NCBI GenBank assembly: GCA_046297395.1
Contig: JBKCNM010000068.1
Location: 1-53,359, forward strand
Source: JBEICQ01 sp046297395
Lineage (GTDB): Bacteria > Bacteroidota > Bacteroidia > UBA4408
Length of the DNA: 53,359 nucleotides
Reading direction: 5' to 3'
Below are positions 18,605 through 27,026 of this stretch, in pieces (position 1 is the first letter of the stretch; every line of letters starts with the position of its first letter). A program made the position numbers and the translations under genes. The notes under the pieces are model-generated. The model made no database searches, had not been told where the DNA came from, and was given only the letters and a program-made list of their open reading frames with translations.

Positions 18605-18831
18605 GGGTGTTTGGTTTTCGTCTGCAAACCTACGATGCCTGCTCAAAGCATACATAAGAAAATAGGTGGTTTGATAGGATAACTGCCTGAGCCGTGAAAA
18701 AAATGGGCTGAGTTGTCATTTCATTTTCTTGCTTGGCCGATGTAAACACAGGACTTGAATCCTTTTTCTTCGGATAATCACATTTGATTTTAGCAAGCAA
18801 GTGTCCTCAAATAGGAAGAAACTGTTTTGGG

Positions 18832-19218
18832 TCAGAGAATTTCGTCGACAACGGCTTTTATTTTTTCAAAATTCCAGGGCTTGTCCAACACAGTGGTTTT
18901 TGGAAACTCATTTTTAAAGTCCTCAATTTGTTCTGCATTGGATTGTCCACTGAGGATGATTTTCCGTATTTCCGGATATTTTTTCAGGGCATGCTTCAAG
19001 ATGTCGGTGCCTTTCATATCTGTAAGATGAAAATCGCAGACAACCAGAAGCAATTCTTGTTTAGCCAATTCAAACTCATCGATGAGTTGAATGGCTTCCT
19101 CGCCGGACATGGCCGATTCCAGCAGAATATGATTTGGAAGGATGTTGCCGAGCTGGATTCTGAGAGATTCGAGAATGATGAATTCATCGTAAACAAGAAG
19201 AATAATTTTATGATTCAT
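18832..19218 (-). CDS. Single-domain response regulator receiver with altered acidic pocket
   Basis: 128 residues, a receiver domain only. Phospho-acceptor Asp62 in VVCDFHLTDMKG, Ser in ILSGQ and Lys in LDKPW are present. The acidic pair that binds magnesium is changed: the position equivalent to the first Asp is Tyr10 (LVYDEFI), while Asp11 and Glu12 remain; its neighbour has DDE here. It overlaps the end of the preceding receiver gene by 11 bases and is clearly its paralogue (the SLRIQ and EEA-ID segments match). Last gene of the H-NOX operon; 227 bases of apparently empty sequence precede the TonB receptor gene start. Confidence 0.92.
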   Translation of the reverse strand: MNHKIILLVYDEFIILESLRIQLGNILPNHILLESAMSGEEAIQLIDEFELAKQELLLVVCDFHLTDMKGTDILKHALKKYPEIRKIILSGQSNAEQIEDFKNEFPKTTVLDKPWNFEKIKAVVDEIL

Positions 19219-19603
19219 TTATTAAATTTTCAATGAGCTCTATCAGATTTTTTTCTTTCCACGGTTTTTGCAGAACCTTCAAAATAATGTGCTGGTCAAG
19301 CAGTGAGGTTGATTTTTCTTCGGTAATTTGTCCTGTAAGAAGGACAATATTGACCTGAGGCAATTTTTTCTTCAATACCTCTGCAAACTCATCTCCTTTC
19401 ATGCCGGGCATTTGGTAATCAGAAATTACCAATAATAATTTAATGTGGGAATGCATTAATTCGTCAATCACCTCAAGCGCCTCTTCGGCACTCTCCGCAT
19501 ATTCAAAGATGTATTCATTGTTGAAGCTTTTTTCAATTTGAATTCGAAGTGAATCAAGAATGATGCGCTCGTCATCAACACAAAGGATGGCGTATTTACT
19601 CAT
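19208..19603 (-). CDS. Single-domain response regulator receiver
   Basis: 131 residues, one receiver domain with no output domain. All key residues are in place: Asp10-Asp11-Glu12 in CVDDERI, phospho-acceptor Asp62 in VISDYQMPGMKG, Thr in LLTGQ and Lys in LQKPW. The start overlaps the stop of the histidine kinase (ATGA), so it is the likely direct phosphotransfer partner. Without an output domain it probably acts by protein contact or as a phosphate relay or sink. Confidence 0.94.
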   Translation of the reverse strand: MSKYAILCVDDERIILDSLRIQIEKSFNNEYIFEYAESAEEALEVIDELMHSHIKLLLVISDYQMPGMKGDEFAEVLKKKLPQVNIVLLTGQITEEKSTSLLDQHIILKVLQKPWKEKNLIELIENLINES

Positions 19604-22512
19604 GGATTAGTTGGTAAGTAGATGACGAAGGTAGTTTTTTCGGGATTGCTTTCGCAAATAATTTTACCATTATGCTTTTCAATAATCTTCTTCACAATGC
19701 TCAGTCCAAGACCGGTGCCTTCGCCTCTTTTTTTTGTTGAGAAAAAGGTTTCAAAAATTTTAGGAAGGATATTTTCCGGTATGGGAGGCCCATCGTTGGC
19801 AATACTGATCTTGTGATGGTTTTCATCTTTTGCATAATCAATCCAGATGTTACACTTGTTGTTTGCCGCTTGCAATGCATTGTTGATGATGTTTGTCCAT
19901 ACCTGTGAGAGTTCTTCAGCATTTCCGATAAGGATTACCTCTGAAGAAATCATATTATACACCTTGGTGTTGTACTTGATTCGGTTCCAAAGGAGAGTGA
20001 TTACAGATTCGATGTTCTCATTCAGGTTAAAAGCAGAAATCTCATTTTCTATATTTCCGTGAGAAAAGGTATTGAGGGCTTTTACCACTTTTCCGGCTTT
20101 TTCAACTGCCAGTCCGATGGTATATGTGGATTTAATCAATTTTAAAAGATCGGCCGAGAAGTTAAAAATCGTTTCATTTTCGGGATGATTGATAAATTCA
20201 TTCAAGTTGCTGTGAACATCATCAAATCCGAGATCATACAACTTTCTTCCAAAGAAATTTGTGTTGGAAATGTGAGGAAACAACGATTTAAATTGCTCCT
20301 CACTTTTTTTAATCTCTTGCCGCTCCTCACGCGTACTGATATTCCTGGATTCTTTTTTTGCCAAGGCAAAAAGTTTTACTGACATATTGATTGTTTCAGG
20401 AGAAATCATCCTGAACTGTTCATTGAGAAGATCGAGCAAACCTGTCTGTAAATTCTCGTTGGAGGCTTTGATAGCACCCAATGGGGTGTTTATTTCATGT
20501 GCAATACCTGCAATCAACAAGCCGAGTGTGGCCATCTTTTCATGCTGCACCAGATCCTCCTGCATGCCAACGAGTTTTTCCATGGCAACATTCAGTGATT
20601 CATTTTTTTCCTTCAGCTTGATTTGCGACAGTTTTAATTGTTCAGTTTCATAGGCCAGCACAATAACATCTGCCACCGAACGGGCAAAGGAAATTTCATG
20701 ATCCGCAAATGTTTTGGTTTTGTTAAGATACTCACTGCATATCACCCCAATGGAATGTTCAGCCTGGATCAATGGAATATCGAGCATTGATTTGATGCCC
20801 AGCGGCTTTAGGTAGATGTCTTTAAATTCATGAGTGGCAGGATGGATTTCTGCATCTGATGCATCAATCACAACTTTCGACTCCAAGGCTGAAAAATAAT
20901 CAGGAACATCGTTGGCTACAATCGTGCCGCCATCGATAAACTCATTTGTTTTTTTCAGGTAAATAAAACCTGTACTGATGGCTGTTTTTTGTGTATTGTA
21001 GAACCAAACAGAACACCTGTCGCACTGCAGAATATCGGCTGTTTTCCGGCAAAAGAACCTGAGCTTTTCCTCTAGGGAAATCTGTTGTTCCGTGCTCCTC
21101 ATTTCAAGCAATATATTTTGCTGCCTGATAAAGGCTTCACGCGTTTCTCTTTCTGTTATTTCTTTTTTGCGAATATCTGTAATGTCATGTAAATAAATTC
21201 TGAAAACTCCGCGATCTTCCAGGAAGAAAATGTTTCTTTCGTACATCTTTTCATTCCACTCAAATTCTATTTTGCCTGCAAACTTGTCTGCAATTTCTTT
21301 TGGCTTAATTTTAAACAGTTTTAGGAGTAATTCGTAGTTGAAAGAATCATGGTCTTTTATCTTGGCAAGAGCAGCAGGATTCATGTAATTGATTTTTTGC
21401 TGTTCATAGTCAACCTCAAATACCGCGTTGGGATTTTGATGAGGAAACAATGCAAGATTCTTGATTTCCTTTGTTCGCTCATTTACCCGCTCCTCCAAGA
21501 CAGAATTGGTTTTAATCAGAAGATTTTTTGAAGTTTCAAGATCCTTGTTTTTCTTATGCAACAATTCATTCAGTTTTCTTGAATCTTCAAGACCTTTGGT
21601 GGCAGCTTGTTGGAGAAAAATATATTCTGCTATATAATCATGTTTGGGAAAATGGTTGATACTTAATTTGTAGTTAGATATATGCAATTCTGCATTGATT
21701 ACAGGAGTTGCAAATACAAAATATGAGAAAGCATCTTGTTTTTTTACGGAGCATTTGTAACGCTGTTTTTGGTCGTGCGAAGTAAAAAACAAGAGTCTGG
21801 CATGCGCATCTCTATCTGATAACAGAGCTGCGGAATCAAACTTTGAAATCCATTCGAAGTATTTGCCAAATCCATCTCCCGGTTCCATTTCGGGATTGGA
21901 TAATTTAAAGTTTTTACCAAAAGCAAGAATTCCTCCATCGCTTTTTAACAGCAGGTAATAGGGTGTGGAAAAATTCACGCAATCAAGAAGATTTAGCATG
22001 GATTGTTCCAGCAACCTGTTTTTCTTGTGCAGATTCAGCAAGGCAATTGTTTTTCCTGTGAGAATCTTTAAGGCGTTTAGTTGCTGTGCTGTCAGTTCTC
22101 TTGGCTTGTTGTCGATGGTGCACAGGGTTCCGAGGGCAAAGCCGTTTTCATCAAGCAGGGGAACTCCGGCATAAAAGACGATGTTTGGACTTCCTGTTAC
22201 CAAAGGATTATCATGAAACCTCTCGTCAGTGCGCGCATCTTTCACAATCATGATTTCATCCGGTTGAAGGATAGCATGGCCGCAGAACGACAATTCCCGG
22301 GCGGTTTCACTTACCGAAATACCTTTTTTTGATTTGAACCATTGGCGGTTCCGATCAATCAGGCTGATGACAGCAATGGGTGTTTGACAGATCTCAGAAG
22401 CGAGCGTGGTGATGTCATCGTAAGCCTGATCATCAATGGTATCAAGGATTCCGTAATCATGAAGAGCCAGGATTCGTTCAGCCTCGTTATGTGGAATGCC
22501 GGGGGAGATCAT
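19600..22512 (-). CDS. Hybrid-sensor histidine kinase: GAF, HNOBA-like, coiled coil, PAS, GAF, HisKA, HATPase
   Basis: 970-residue soluble kinase with no membrane segment. A GAF domain covers ~5-160 (typical AVISLIDRNRQWFKS). Residues ~180-300 resemble the HNOBA domain of soluble guanylate cyclases: a PAS-like fold with ILAFGKNFKL, then the KLSINHFPKHDYIAEYIFLQ segment matching the family's ending, followed by a signalling helix to ~350. Then come a PAS domain (~351-450), a second GAF (~475-625), the H-box with His672 in GIAHEINTPLGAIKAS, and an ATPase domain (NIINNALQAA and FFSTKKRGEGTGLGLS). It lies 6 bases after the H-NOX gene, so the sensed signal is probably nitric oxide relayed by H-NOX. 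HNOBA assignment is by eye. Confidence 0.93.
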   Translation of the reverse strand: MISPGIPHNEAERILALHDYGILDTIDDQAYDDITTLASEICQTPIAVISLIDRNRQWFKSKKGISVSETARELSFCGHAILQPDEIMIVKDARTDERFHDNPLVTGSPNIVFYAGVPLLDENGFALGTLCTIDNKPRELTAQQLNALKILTGKTIALLNLHKKNRLLEQSMLNLLDCVNFSTPYYLLLKSDGGILAFGKNFKLSNPEMEPGDGFGKYFEWISKFDSAALLSDRDAHARLLFFTSHDQKQRYKCSVKKQDAFSYFVFATPVINAELHISNYKLSINHFPKHDYIAEYIFLQQAATKGLEDSRKLNELLHKKNKDLETSKNLLIKTNSVLEERVNERTKEIKNLALFPHQNPNAVFEVDYEQQKINYMNPAALAKIKDHDSFNYELLLKLFKIKPKEIADKFAGKIEFEWNEKMYERNIFFLEDRGVFRIYLHDITDIRKKEITERETREAFIRQQNILLEMRSTEQQISLEEKLRFFCRKTADILQCDRCSVWFYNTQKTAISTGFIYLKKTNEFIDGGTIVANDVPDYFSALESKVVIDASDAEIHPATHEFKDIYLKPLGIKSMLDIPLIQAEHSIGVICSEYLNKTKTFADHEISFARSVADVIVLAYETEQLKLSQIKLKEKNESLNVAMEKLVGMQEDLVQHEKMATLGLLIAGIAHEINTPLGAIKASNENLQTGLLDLLNEQFRMISPETINMSVKLFALAKKESRNISTREERQEIKKSEEQFKSLFPHISNTNFFGRKLYDLGFDDVHSNLNEFINHPENETIFNFSADLLKLIKSTYTIGLAVEKAGKVVKALNTFSHGNIENEISAFNLNENIESVITLLWNRIKYNTKVYNMISSEVILIGNAEELSQVWTNIINNALQAANNKCNIWIDYAKDENHHKISIANDGPPIPENILPKIFETFFSTKKRGEGTGLGLSIVKKIIEKHNGKIICESNPEKTTFVIYLPTNP

Positions 22513-22518
22513 CTGAAT

Positions 22519-23067
22519 TTACTGCCACTCTATCCTGAATACATCACAGGCATTGGTTTCGCTTTTTTGCTCGATGTGATGGATGCTGTATTGTTCTTTT
22601 TTGAAGCGCTTACACAATCCCCTCAAAAGTCCAACAACCATCGGACTTAATCCTGCTCTGTGTGAACGGTATTCCAGCTCGATTGAATTTGGTGTTTCAT
22701 TTCTGGTGGAGAACTGCGGGGGCATGAGGTTTGGCATCAGGTTGTTGAGCCTGTTGTGCAACATGTCGAGGTTATTCAGAAAGTCGGGAAGCGTTTCTCC
22801 GGCGAGTTCCATCATGTCGCCATATCCTTCATTGGCGGTGTACAAAATCCAGTACTCTCCAAAGGTTTCCATCACCACCGAAGCTTCTGCTCCCAGTATT
22901 TTAGATGCATTTTTTACCAGCGAATAAGTAAGGGCATCGGGATATGTCTGAAGCCCGATGAAAAAGTCGTCTTCGAAGCCTGATAATTTCTTGATCTCAG
23001 CCCATTTGTCTTCCCCAAACTTTTCGCATACCAAATCCTGTATGGCTTTGTTCACTAATCCGTACAT
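22519..23067 (-). CDS. H-NOX haem-binding nitric oxide sensor protein
   Basis: 182-residue haem-NO/oxygen-binding domain protein, cytoplasmic, starting with MYGLVNKAIQ as the family does. The proximal haem ligand is His104 in LDMLHNRL, the conserved Pro follows in NLMPPQF, and the haem-propionate motif YxSxR is Tyr133-Arg-Ser135-His-Arg137. In bacteria such stand-alone H-NOX proteins bind NO and inhibit or activate an adjacent kinase. The gene heads an operon with the histidine kinase 6 bases downstream and two receivers after it. The distal pocket cannot be judged without an alignment, so NO versus O2 preference is inferred. Confidence 0.95.
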   Translation of the reverse strand: MYGLVNKAIQDLVCEKFGEDKWAEIKKLSGFEDDFFIGLQTYPDALTYSLVKNASKILGAEASVVMETFGEYWILYTANEGYGDMMELAGETLPDFLNNLDMLHNRLNNLMPNLMPPQFSTRNETPNSIELEYRSHRAGLSPMVVGLLRGLCKRFKKEQYSIHHIEQKSETNACDVFRIEWQ

Positions 23068-23209
23068 ATCATTTTTGTTTTTTTGTGTTGAAGTGAGTCA
23101 TTCATTCCTTGGTGCTTATTCCTCCGAAAAGCTTTGTAAACCATACCTGCAACCAAAGGATATATCTGCCTGCAAGTTAAATGATATCGGTAATTAAAAA
23201 AAACAGTTC

Positions 23210-23251
23210 ATCATGATTTTGTCGATGAATAAAACAAATTCATCGCATGAT
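23210..23251. promoter_or_regulatory. Nested inverted repeats between the GlmU-like gene and the H-NOX operon
   Basis: CGATGAAT (23223-23230) and ATTCATCG (23238-23245) form a perfect 8-bp stem with a 7-base loop. They are flanked by ATCATG (23210-23215) and CATGAT (23246-23251), a second complementary pair. The block lies 143-184 bases upstream of the H-NOX start and 55 bases after the GlmU-like stop. On the minus strand a run of eight T follows about 20 bases later (23203-23196). It may be a terminator with a distant T run or an operator for the H-NOX operon. Confidence 0.5.
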
Positions 23252-23305
23252 ACAACGATAAAACTTTTTCCGGTGCTGTAAGTTCTGTATTAAAGGATTT
23301 TACCT

Positions 23306-24493
23306 TCATTCGTTTTCCCTGTTTTGGTAGAGATGATTCAGCACGGCAAGCTCTTCCTTTGCGGGAGTATAGTCTCTTCTCTCCATCACGCGCAAGGCAA
23401 GCTCCAAGGCTTTGTCTATGCGAAAGGCAATATTTCTGTCAAATCCTCCCCAGCTGAAAGAGGGAATAAATTTAGGCGGAAATCCAGCACCAAAAATATT
23501 GGCAGAAACCCCGACCACTGTGCCGGTATTAAACATGGTATTGATTCCGCATTTGCTGTGATCGCCCATGAACAGGCCACAAAACTGCAGTCCGCTTCCC
23601 TTGTATTTTTTCTCGGCATAATCGTATATATCAACCTCGCCATAATTGTTTTTCAGGTTGGAGGTGTTGGTATCTGCGCCCAGGTTACACCATTCTCCGA
23701 TTACGGAATTTCCTAAAAATCCATCATGCCCTTTGTTGCTGTATGCCTGCATGACAGAGTTATTTACTTCACCCCCCACCCTGCAGTGAGGACCAATGGT
23801 GGTGGGTCCGTAAATTTTGGAGGATAGTTTCACTTGTGCTCCTTCACAGAGTGCAAAGGCGCCTCTGATTACCGTTCCTTCCATGACCTCAGTATGTTTG
23901 CCAAGGTAGATAGAGCCTGACTTGGTATTGAATATACAGGCTTCGGCTTGTGCATCTTGTTCTGCAAAAAAATTTCCGTTACCCAGTATTTTATTGGAGG
24001 CCGGGAGCTGAGCAGAGACCCTGCCCCGGGTGATTCGTGTAAAATCTGTTTCGAGAATTTTGCCATTTAATCCGAAGATATCCCAAAGGTGATTGAGCTT
24101 GAGAAAGGCTCGGGAATATGTTACTTTTTCTATTTGATGCAGCAAGGCAAACAAATCCTGTTCTCGGAGATGATTGCCTATTTTCGCATGGGCTGCGAGG
24201 ATGATCTCTCCATGCATCAAAACACTTTCGTTGGGCAATGCATGAATCTGTGCACACAGATTTTCATCCGGAATCACACTTCCGTTAATCAACAGATAAG
24301 TGCCGCCTGGCGGAGCAGTAAATCGTTCCTGAAGGTACTTGGTGGTGATGTATCCGGAGGTGCCGCAAGCCATGAGATGTTCCCATTTTTCTTTCAGTGT
24401 ATCTATGCCACAACGGAGGTGACTTACCGGTTTGGTGAGCGTGAGTGGTTGCAGTTTTTGCCAGCTGTGATCGTCAAAAAAAACCAGGGACAT
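23306..24493 (-). CDS. GlmU-family alternative nucleotidyltransferase/acyltransferase-like protein
   Basis: 395 residues. The N-terminus (MSLVFFDDHSWQKLQPLTLTKP and THLRCGI-type segment) matches the alternative GlmU-like family found in Bacteroidota, with a degenerate nucleotidyltransferase domain over about 1-180. The second half (~190-340) is a left-handed beta-helix with hexapeptide turns: GTVIRGAFALCEGAQVKLSSKIYGPTTIGPHCRVGGEV, then GDHSKCGINTMFNTGTVVGV. Members are thought to work on sugar-nucleotide substrates, but the exact reaction is not established. It ends the dnaG-rlmN operon, 3 bases after the preceding gene. Confidence 0.85.
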   Translation of the reverse strand: MSLVFFDDHSWQKLQPLTLTKPVSHLRCGIDTLKEKWEHLMACGTSGYITTKYLQERFTAPPGGTYLLINGSVIPDENLCAQIHALPNESVLMHGEIILAAHAKIGNHLREQDLFALLHQIEKVTYSRAFLKLNHLWDIFGLNGKILETDFTRITRGRVSAQLPASNKILGNGNFFAEQDAQAEACIFNTKSGSIYLGKHTEVMEGTVIRGAFALCEGAQVKLSSKIYGPTTIGPHCRVGGEVNNSVMQAYSNKGHDGFLGNSVIGEWCNLGADTNTSNLKNNYGEVDIYDYAEKKYKGSGLQFCGLFMGDHSKCGINTMFNTGTVVGVSANIFGAGFPPKFIPSFSWGGFDRNIAFRIDKALELALRVMERRDYTPAKEELAVLNHLYQNRENE

Positions 24494-24496
24494 GAT

Positions 24497-25960
24497 TTAC
24501 AGATTAATGGCACCAAGGTAACACTTTCCCTCTCTTACCCCAAGCAGAAGGAAGCCTTTGTCGGGGATAAAAATGCTTTGTTTGGGTTTGGCAACCGGGC
24601 CTTTTGAAGAACCTGCTTGAAGCACCTCTTTTTTGGTTTGGCCAGAGGCAAGATCATAGGTAAGCATACTTAGGGCTGCTGAAAAAGGATTGTTCATGAC
24701 CAAACTTCCGCGTTTTTTTTTGTCATTGCCTTCAAGCCAGATCATCCATGCGGAGCGTGTATTGTTACCAAATACAAAAGAATTAAAAATCCCCTGGTCA
24801 TTGATGGTTGTCTGCCGGTTCTGCAAATTGAATCTTTTGAAACGCGTACTACTTGCCTGCAGCAGGTAGATGGAAAAATCGTTGTGATGGTAATAGAAAT
24901 CGCATTGAACGCTACCATATCTCATGCCTATGGGCATGGGTTGACAGATTCTTTCGGTGAAGGATTGTTCGGCCGCCATCAGCAACAAGGAATCGTTGGC
25001 TTGTGTGGCAAAAAGCATATTCATGCGGTCGGTATCCTTGATGTCTCCACTTACTTTTTGTTCTGATTCTGCATAATCATCTGCACTGTTTTCTTCGGAA
25101 GAATCAGCTGTTCTGTCGCTGATGCCAAAGCCCCGGATACGAAATACTTGCTTCCGTATATCCTGATAAACACAAACAACTTTTTTTACAGAAGCCATAC
25201 GCGCATTGACAAGCACTTGAGGAAGATCATTGAGTTTTAATCTGCCGGGAGAAGAAACAGCACTGGTCCAGGAATAAAAAAAGGTTTCTCCTGCACGGGA
25301 TTGTCGGAAGAGCGTTTCTTCTGTTCTGCCACATTGTATAAGCAGTCCGATGTTTGCTTTGTTATCTGCCATGGATTGAATGACCTCTGTTTGCGACGGA
25401 GGGAAGGGAAGGGTGCAGGAGGCCTGTATGCGTGTGCTATCTGAAGGCGGCAGACATACCTTGAGTTGTGTTTGCTTGTTGTCTGTTGTCTGCATAATCA
25501 CAACCAATGGAATGCTTCCGGGTTCGCGCAGGAGCATGGCTTTGGTATCATCAGGGGAGCTTCCTGCTTGGGAAGTCCACCAGATGAGCGGTGCTGTTTT
25601 TTCCAACAAGGGAATGTGCTCCAGTGAAGTGATTTCATTTTCTTCATCAAACCGGAGGTAAACAATCACAAATTGATTTTTGTAGAGAATGGTTCCCAGA
25701 AAGATTCGTTTTTCTCCGGCGTACTCCATATTTATTTTGTGCAGGATAGCCAGCGTGCGGGCATGATAAAGGATGCAGCGAATGCCTGATTTTCTAAACA
25801 GCCCACCGCGCGTGTAGTTTTCTACGCAGATCATGGAATCGTTTACACCGGCAATCTCAAAGCTGTCGGCGTTGCGGTTGTATTCGTTTCCTTCACTCCA
25901 TGTAAGGGATTGCGCATAGAGACAAACAGGGATAAGGAAAAAGGCAATAAATAATTTCAT
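24497..25960 (-). CDS. Exported protein of unknown function
   Basis: 487 residues that I do not recognise. A signal peptide is clear: MKLFIAFFLIPVCLYA before QSLTW. No lipobox, membrane segment or T9SS sorting domain is seen. The mature protein is rich in beta-strand patterns with repeated SLL-AA and LLQASS-type segments and regularly spaced Trp and Tyr, which would suit a beta-propeller-like fold, but this is a guess. Residues around 285-310 are Ser/Glu/Asp-rich. The start overlaps the rlmN stop (ATGA), and the GlmU-like gene follows 3 bases later, so it belongs to that operon; no functional link is known. Confidence 0.75.
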   Translation of the reverse strand: MKLFIAFFLIPVCLYAQSLTWSEGNEYNRNADSFEIAGVNDSMICVENYTRGGLFRKSGIRCILYHARTLAILHKINMEYAGEKRIFLGTILYKNQFVIVYLRFDEENEITSLEHIPLLEKTAPLIWWTSQAGSSPDDTKAMLLREPGSIPLVVIMQTTDNKQTQLKVCLPPSDSTRIQASCTLPFPPSQTEVIQSMADNKANIGLLIQCGRTEETLFRQSRAGETFFYSWTSAVSSPGRLKLNDLPQVLVNARMASVKKVVCVYQDIRKQVFRIRGFGISDRTADSSEENSADDYAESEQKVSGDIKDTDRMNMLFATQANDSLLLMAAEQSFTERICQPMPIGMRYGSVQCDFYYHHNDFSIYLLQASSTRFKRFNLQNRQTTINDQGIFNSFVFGNNTRSAWMIWLEGNDKKKRGSLVMNNPFSAALSMLTYDLASGQTKKEVLQAGSSKGPVAKPKQSIFIPDKGFLLLGVREGKCYLGAINL

Positions 25961-27018
25961 GAAGCATCAGCTGCCTTGTTTTTGTTGGCGAGTTGTCCGC
26001 ATGCGGCATCAATATCTTTGCCTCTGCTACGGCGCACATTAGCAATGATGCCATGAGAAGAAAGTACATGCAGAAATGCGCTCAGTCTTTCAGGGGTAGT
26101 TTGTCGGAATTCGCCTCCTTCGATGGGATTGTATTCAATGATGTTCACCTTTGCGGTGGTGCGTCTGCAAAAGTTGACGAGTTCCATGGCATCGGTTTCT
26201 GTATCATTGAAATCGCGGAAGACGATGTATTCAAAAGTAACCCGCGTACCAGTTTTTGCATAAAAATAGTTGAGCGCATCTGCAAGCACATCCAGGTTAT
26301 TTTGTTCATTGATGGGCATGATTTTGTTGCGCTTTTCATCATTGGCGGCATGAAGCGACAGAGCCAAGTTGAATTTTACGGCATCATCGCCCAATCGGGA
26401 AATCATTTTCGCAATCCCCGCGGTAGAAACGGTGATGCGCTGGGGAGACATCCCCAACCCGGAAGGAGAAGTGATTCTGTGAATAGATTGCAGTACATTT
26501 CGGTAATTGAGCAAGGGTTCACCCATACCCATATAAACAATATGGCTAAGCGGAATTTGGTATTGGTCGATGGCCTGTTTCCGGATATGAACCACTTGTT
26601 CAAATATCTCATGAGCCTCCAGGTTTCTGGCGCGCGCGATGCGACCGGTTGCGCAAAAGGCGCAGGTGAGGCTACAGCCTACCTGAGAGGAGATGCAGGC
26701 AGTCATTCTTTCAGTGGTTGGAATAAGCACACCTTCTACCACCTTTCCATCCGTTAGACGAAAGGCGTTTTTGATGGTGCGGTCCTTGCTCTTCTGGGCT
26801 TCCGCCAGCTCAATGCCTTCGAGAATAAAATGTGTTCCCAGTTTCTGGCGCAAGTCCTCGGGCAGGTTGCTCATATCATCGAAGCGCACACAAGCTTTTT
26901 GCCAAAGCCATTCCGCAATTTGCTTTGCCCTGAATGATTTTTCTCCCCATGATGAAAGCATTTCTGCAAGGGATGTTTCATCGAGTAGGCGGATATCTTT
27001 TTTTTCGTGAGCTGTCAT
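25957..27018 (-). CDS. rlmN: 23S rRNA (adenine2503-C2)-methyltransferase / tRNA m2A37 methyltransferase
   Basis: Radical-SAM enzyme that methylates C2 of A2503 in 23S rRNA and A37 in some tRNAs. It has 353 residues. The iron-sulfur cluster cysteines are C115, C119 and C122 in VGCSLTCAFCATG; C108 just before matches the resolving Cys of the family and C340 in DAACGQLAN the methyl-carrying Cys. GMGEPLLNY is the usual SAM-contact segment. All required residues are present. It lies 8 bases after dnaG. Confidence 0.97.
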   Translation of the reverse strand: MTAHEKKDIRLLDETSLAEMLSSWGEKSFRAKQIAEWLWQKACVRFDDMSNLPEDLRQKLGTHFILEGIELAEAQKSKDRTIKNAFRLTDGKVVEGVLIPTTERMTACISSQVGCSLTCAFCATGRIARARNLEAHEIFEQVVHIRKQAIDQYQIPLSHIVYMGMGEPLLNYRNVLQSIHRITSPSGLGMSPQRITVSTAGIAKMISRLGDDAVKFNLALSLHAANDEKRNKIMPINEQNNLDVLADALNYFYAKTGTRVTFEYIVFRDFNDTETDAMELVNFCRRTTAKVNIIEYNPIEGGEFRQTTPERLSAFLHVLSSHGIIANVRRSRGKDIDAACGQLANKNKAADAS

Positions 27019-27026
27019 TTTTTTCT

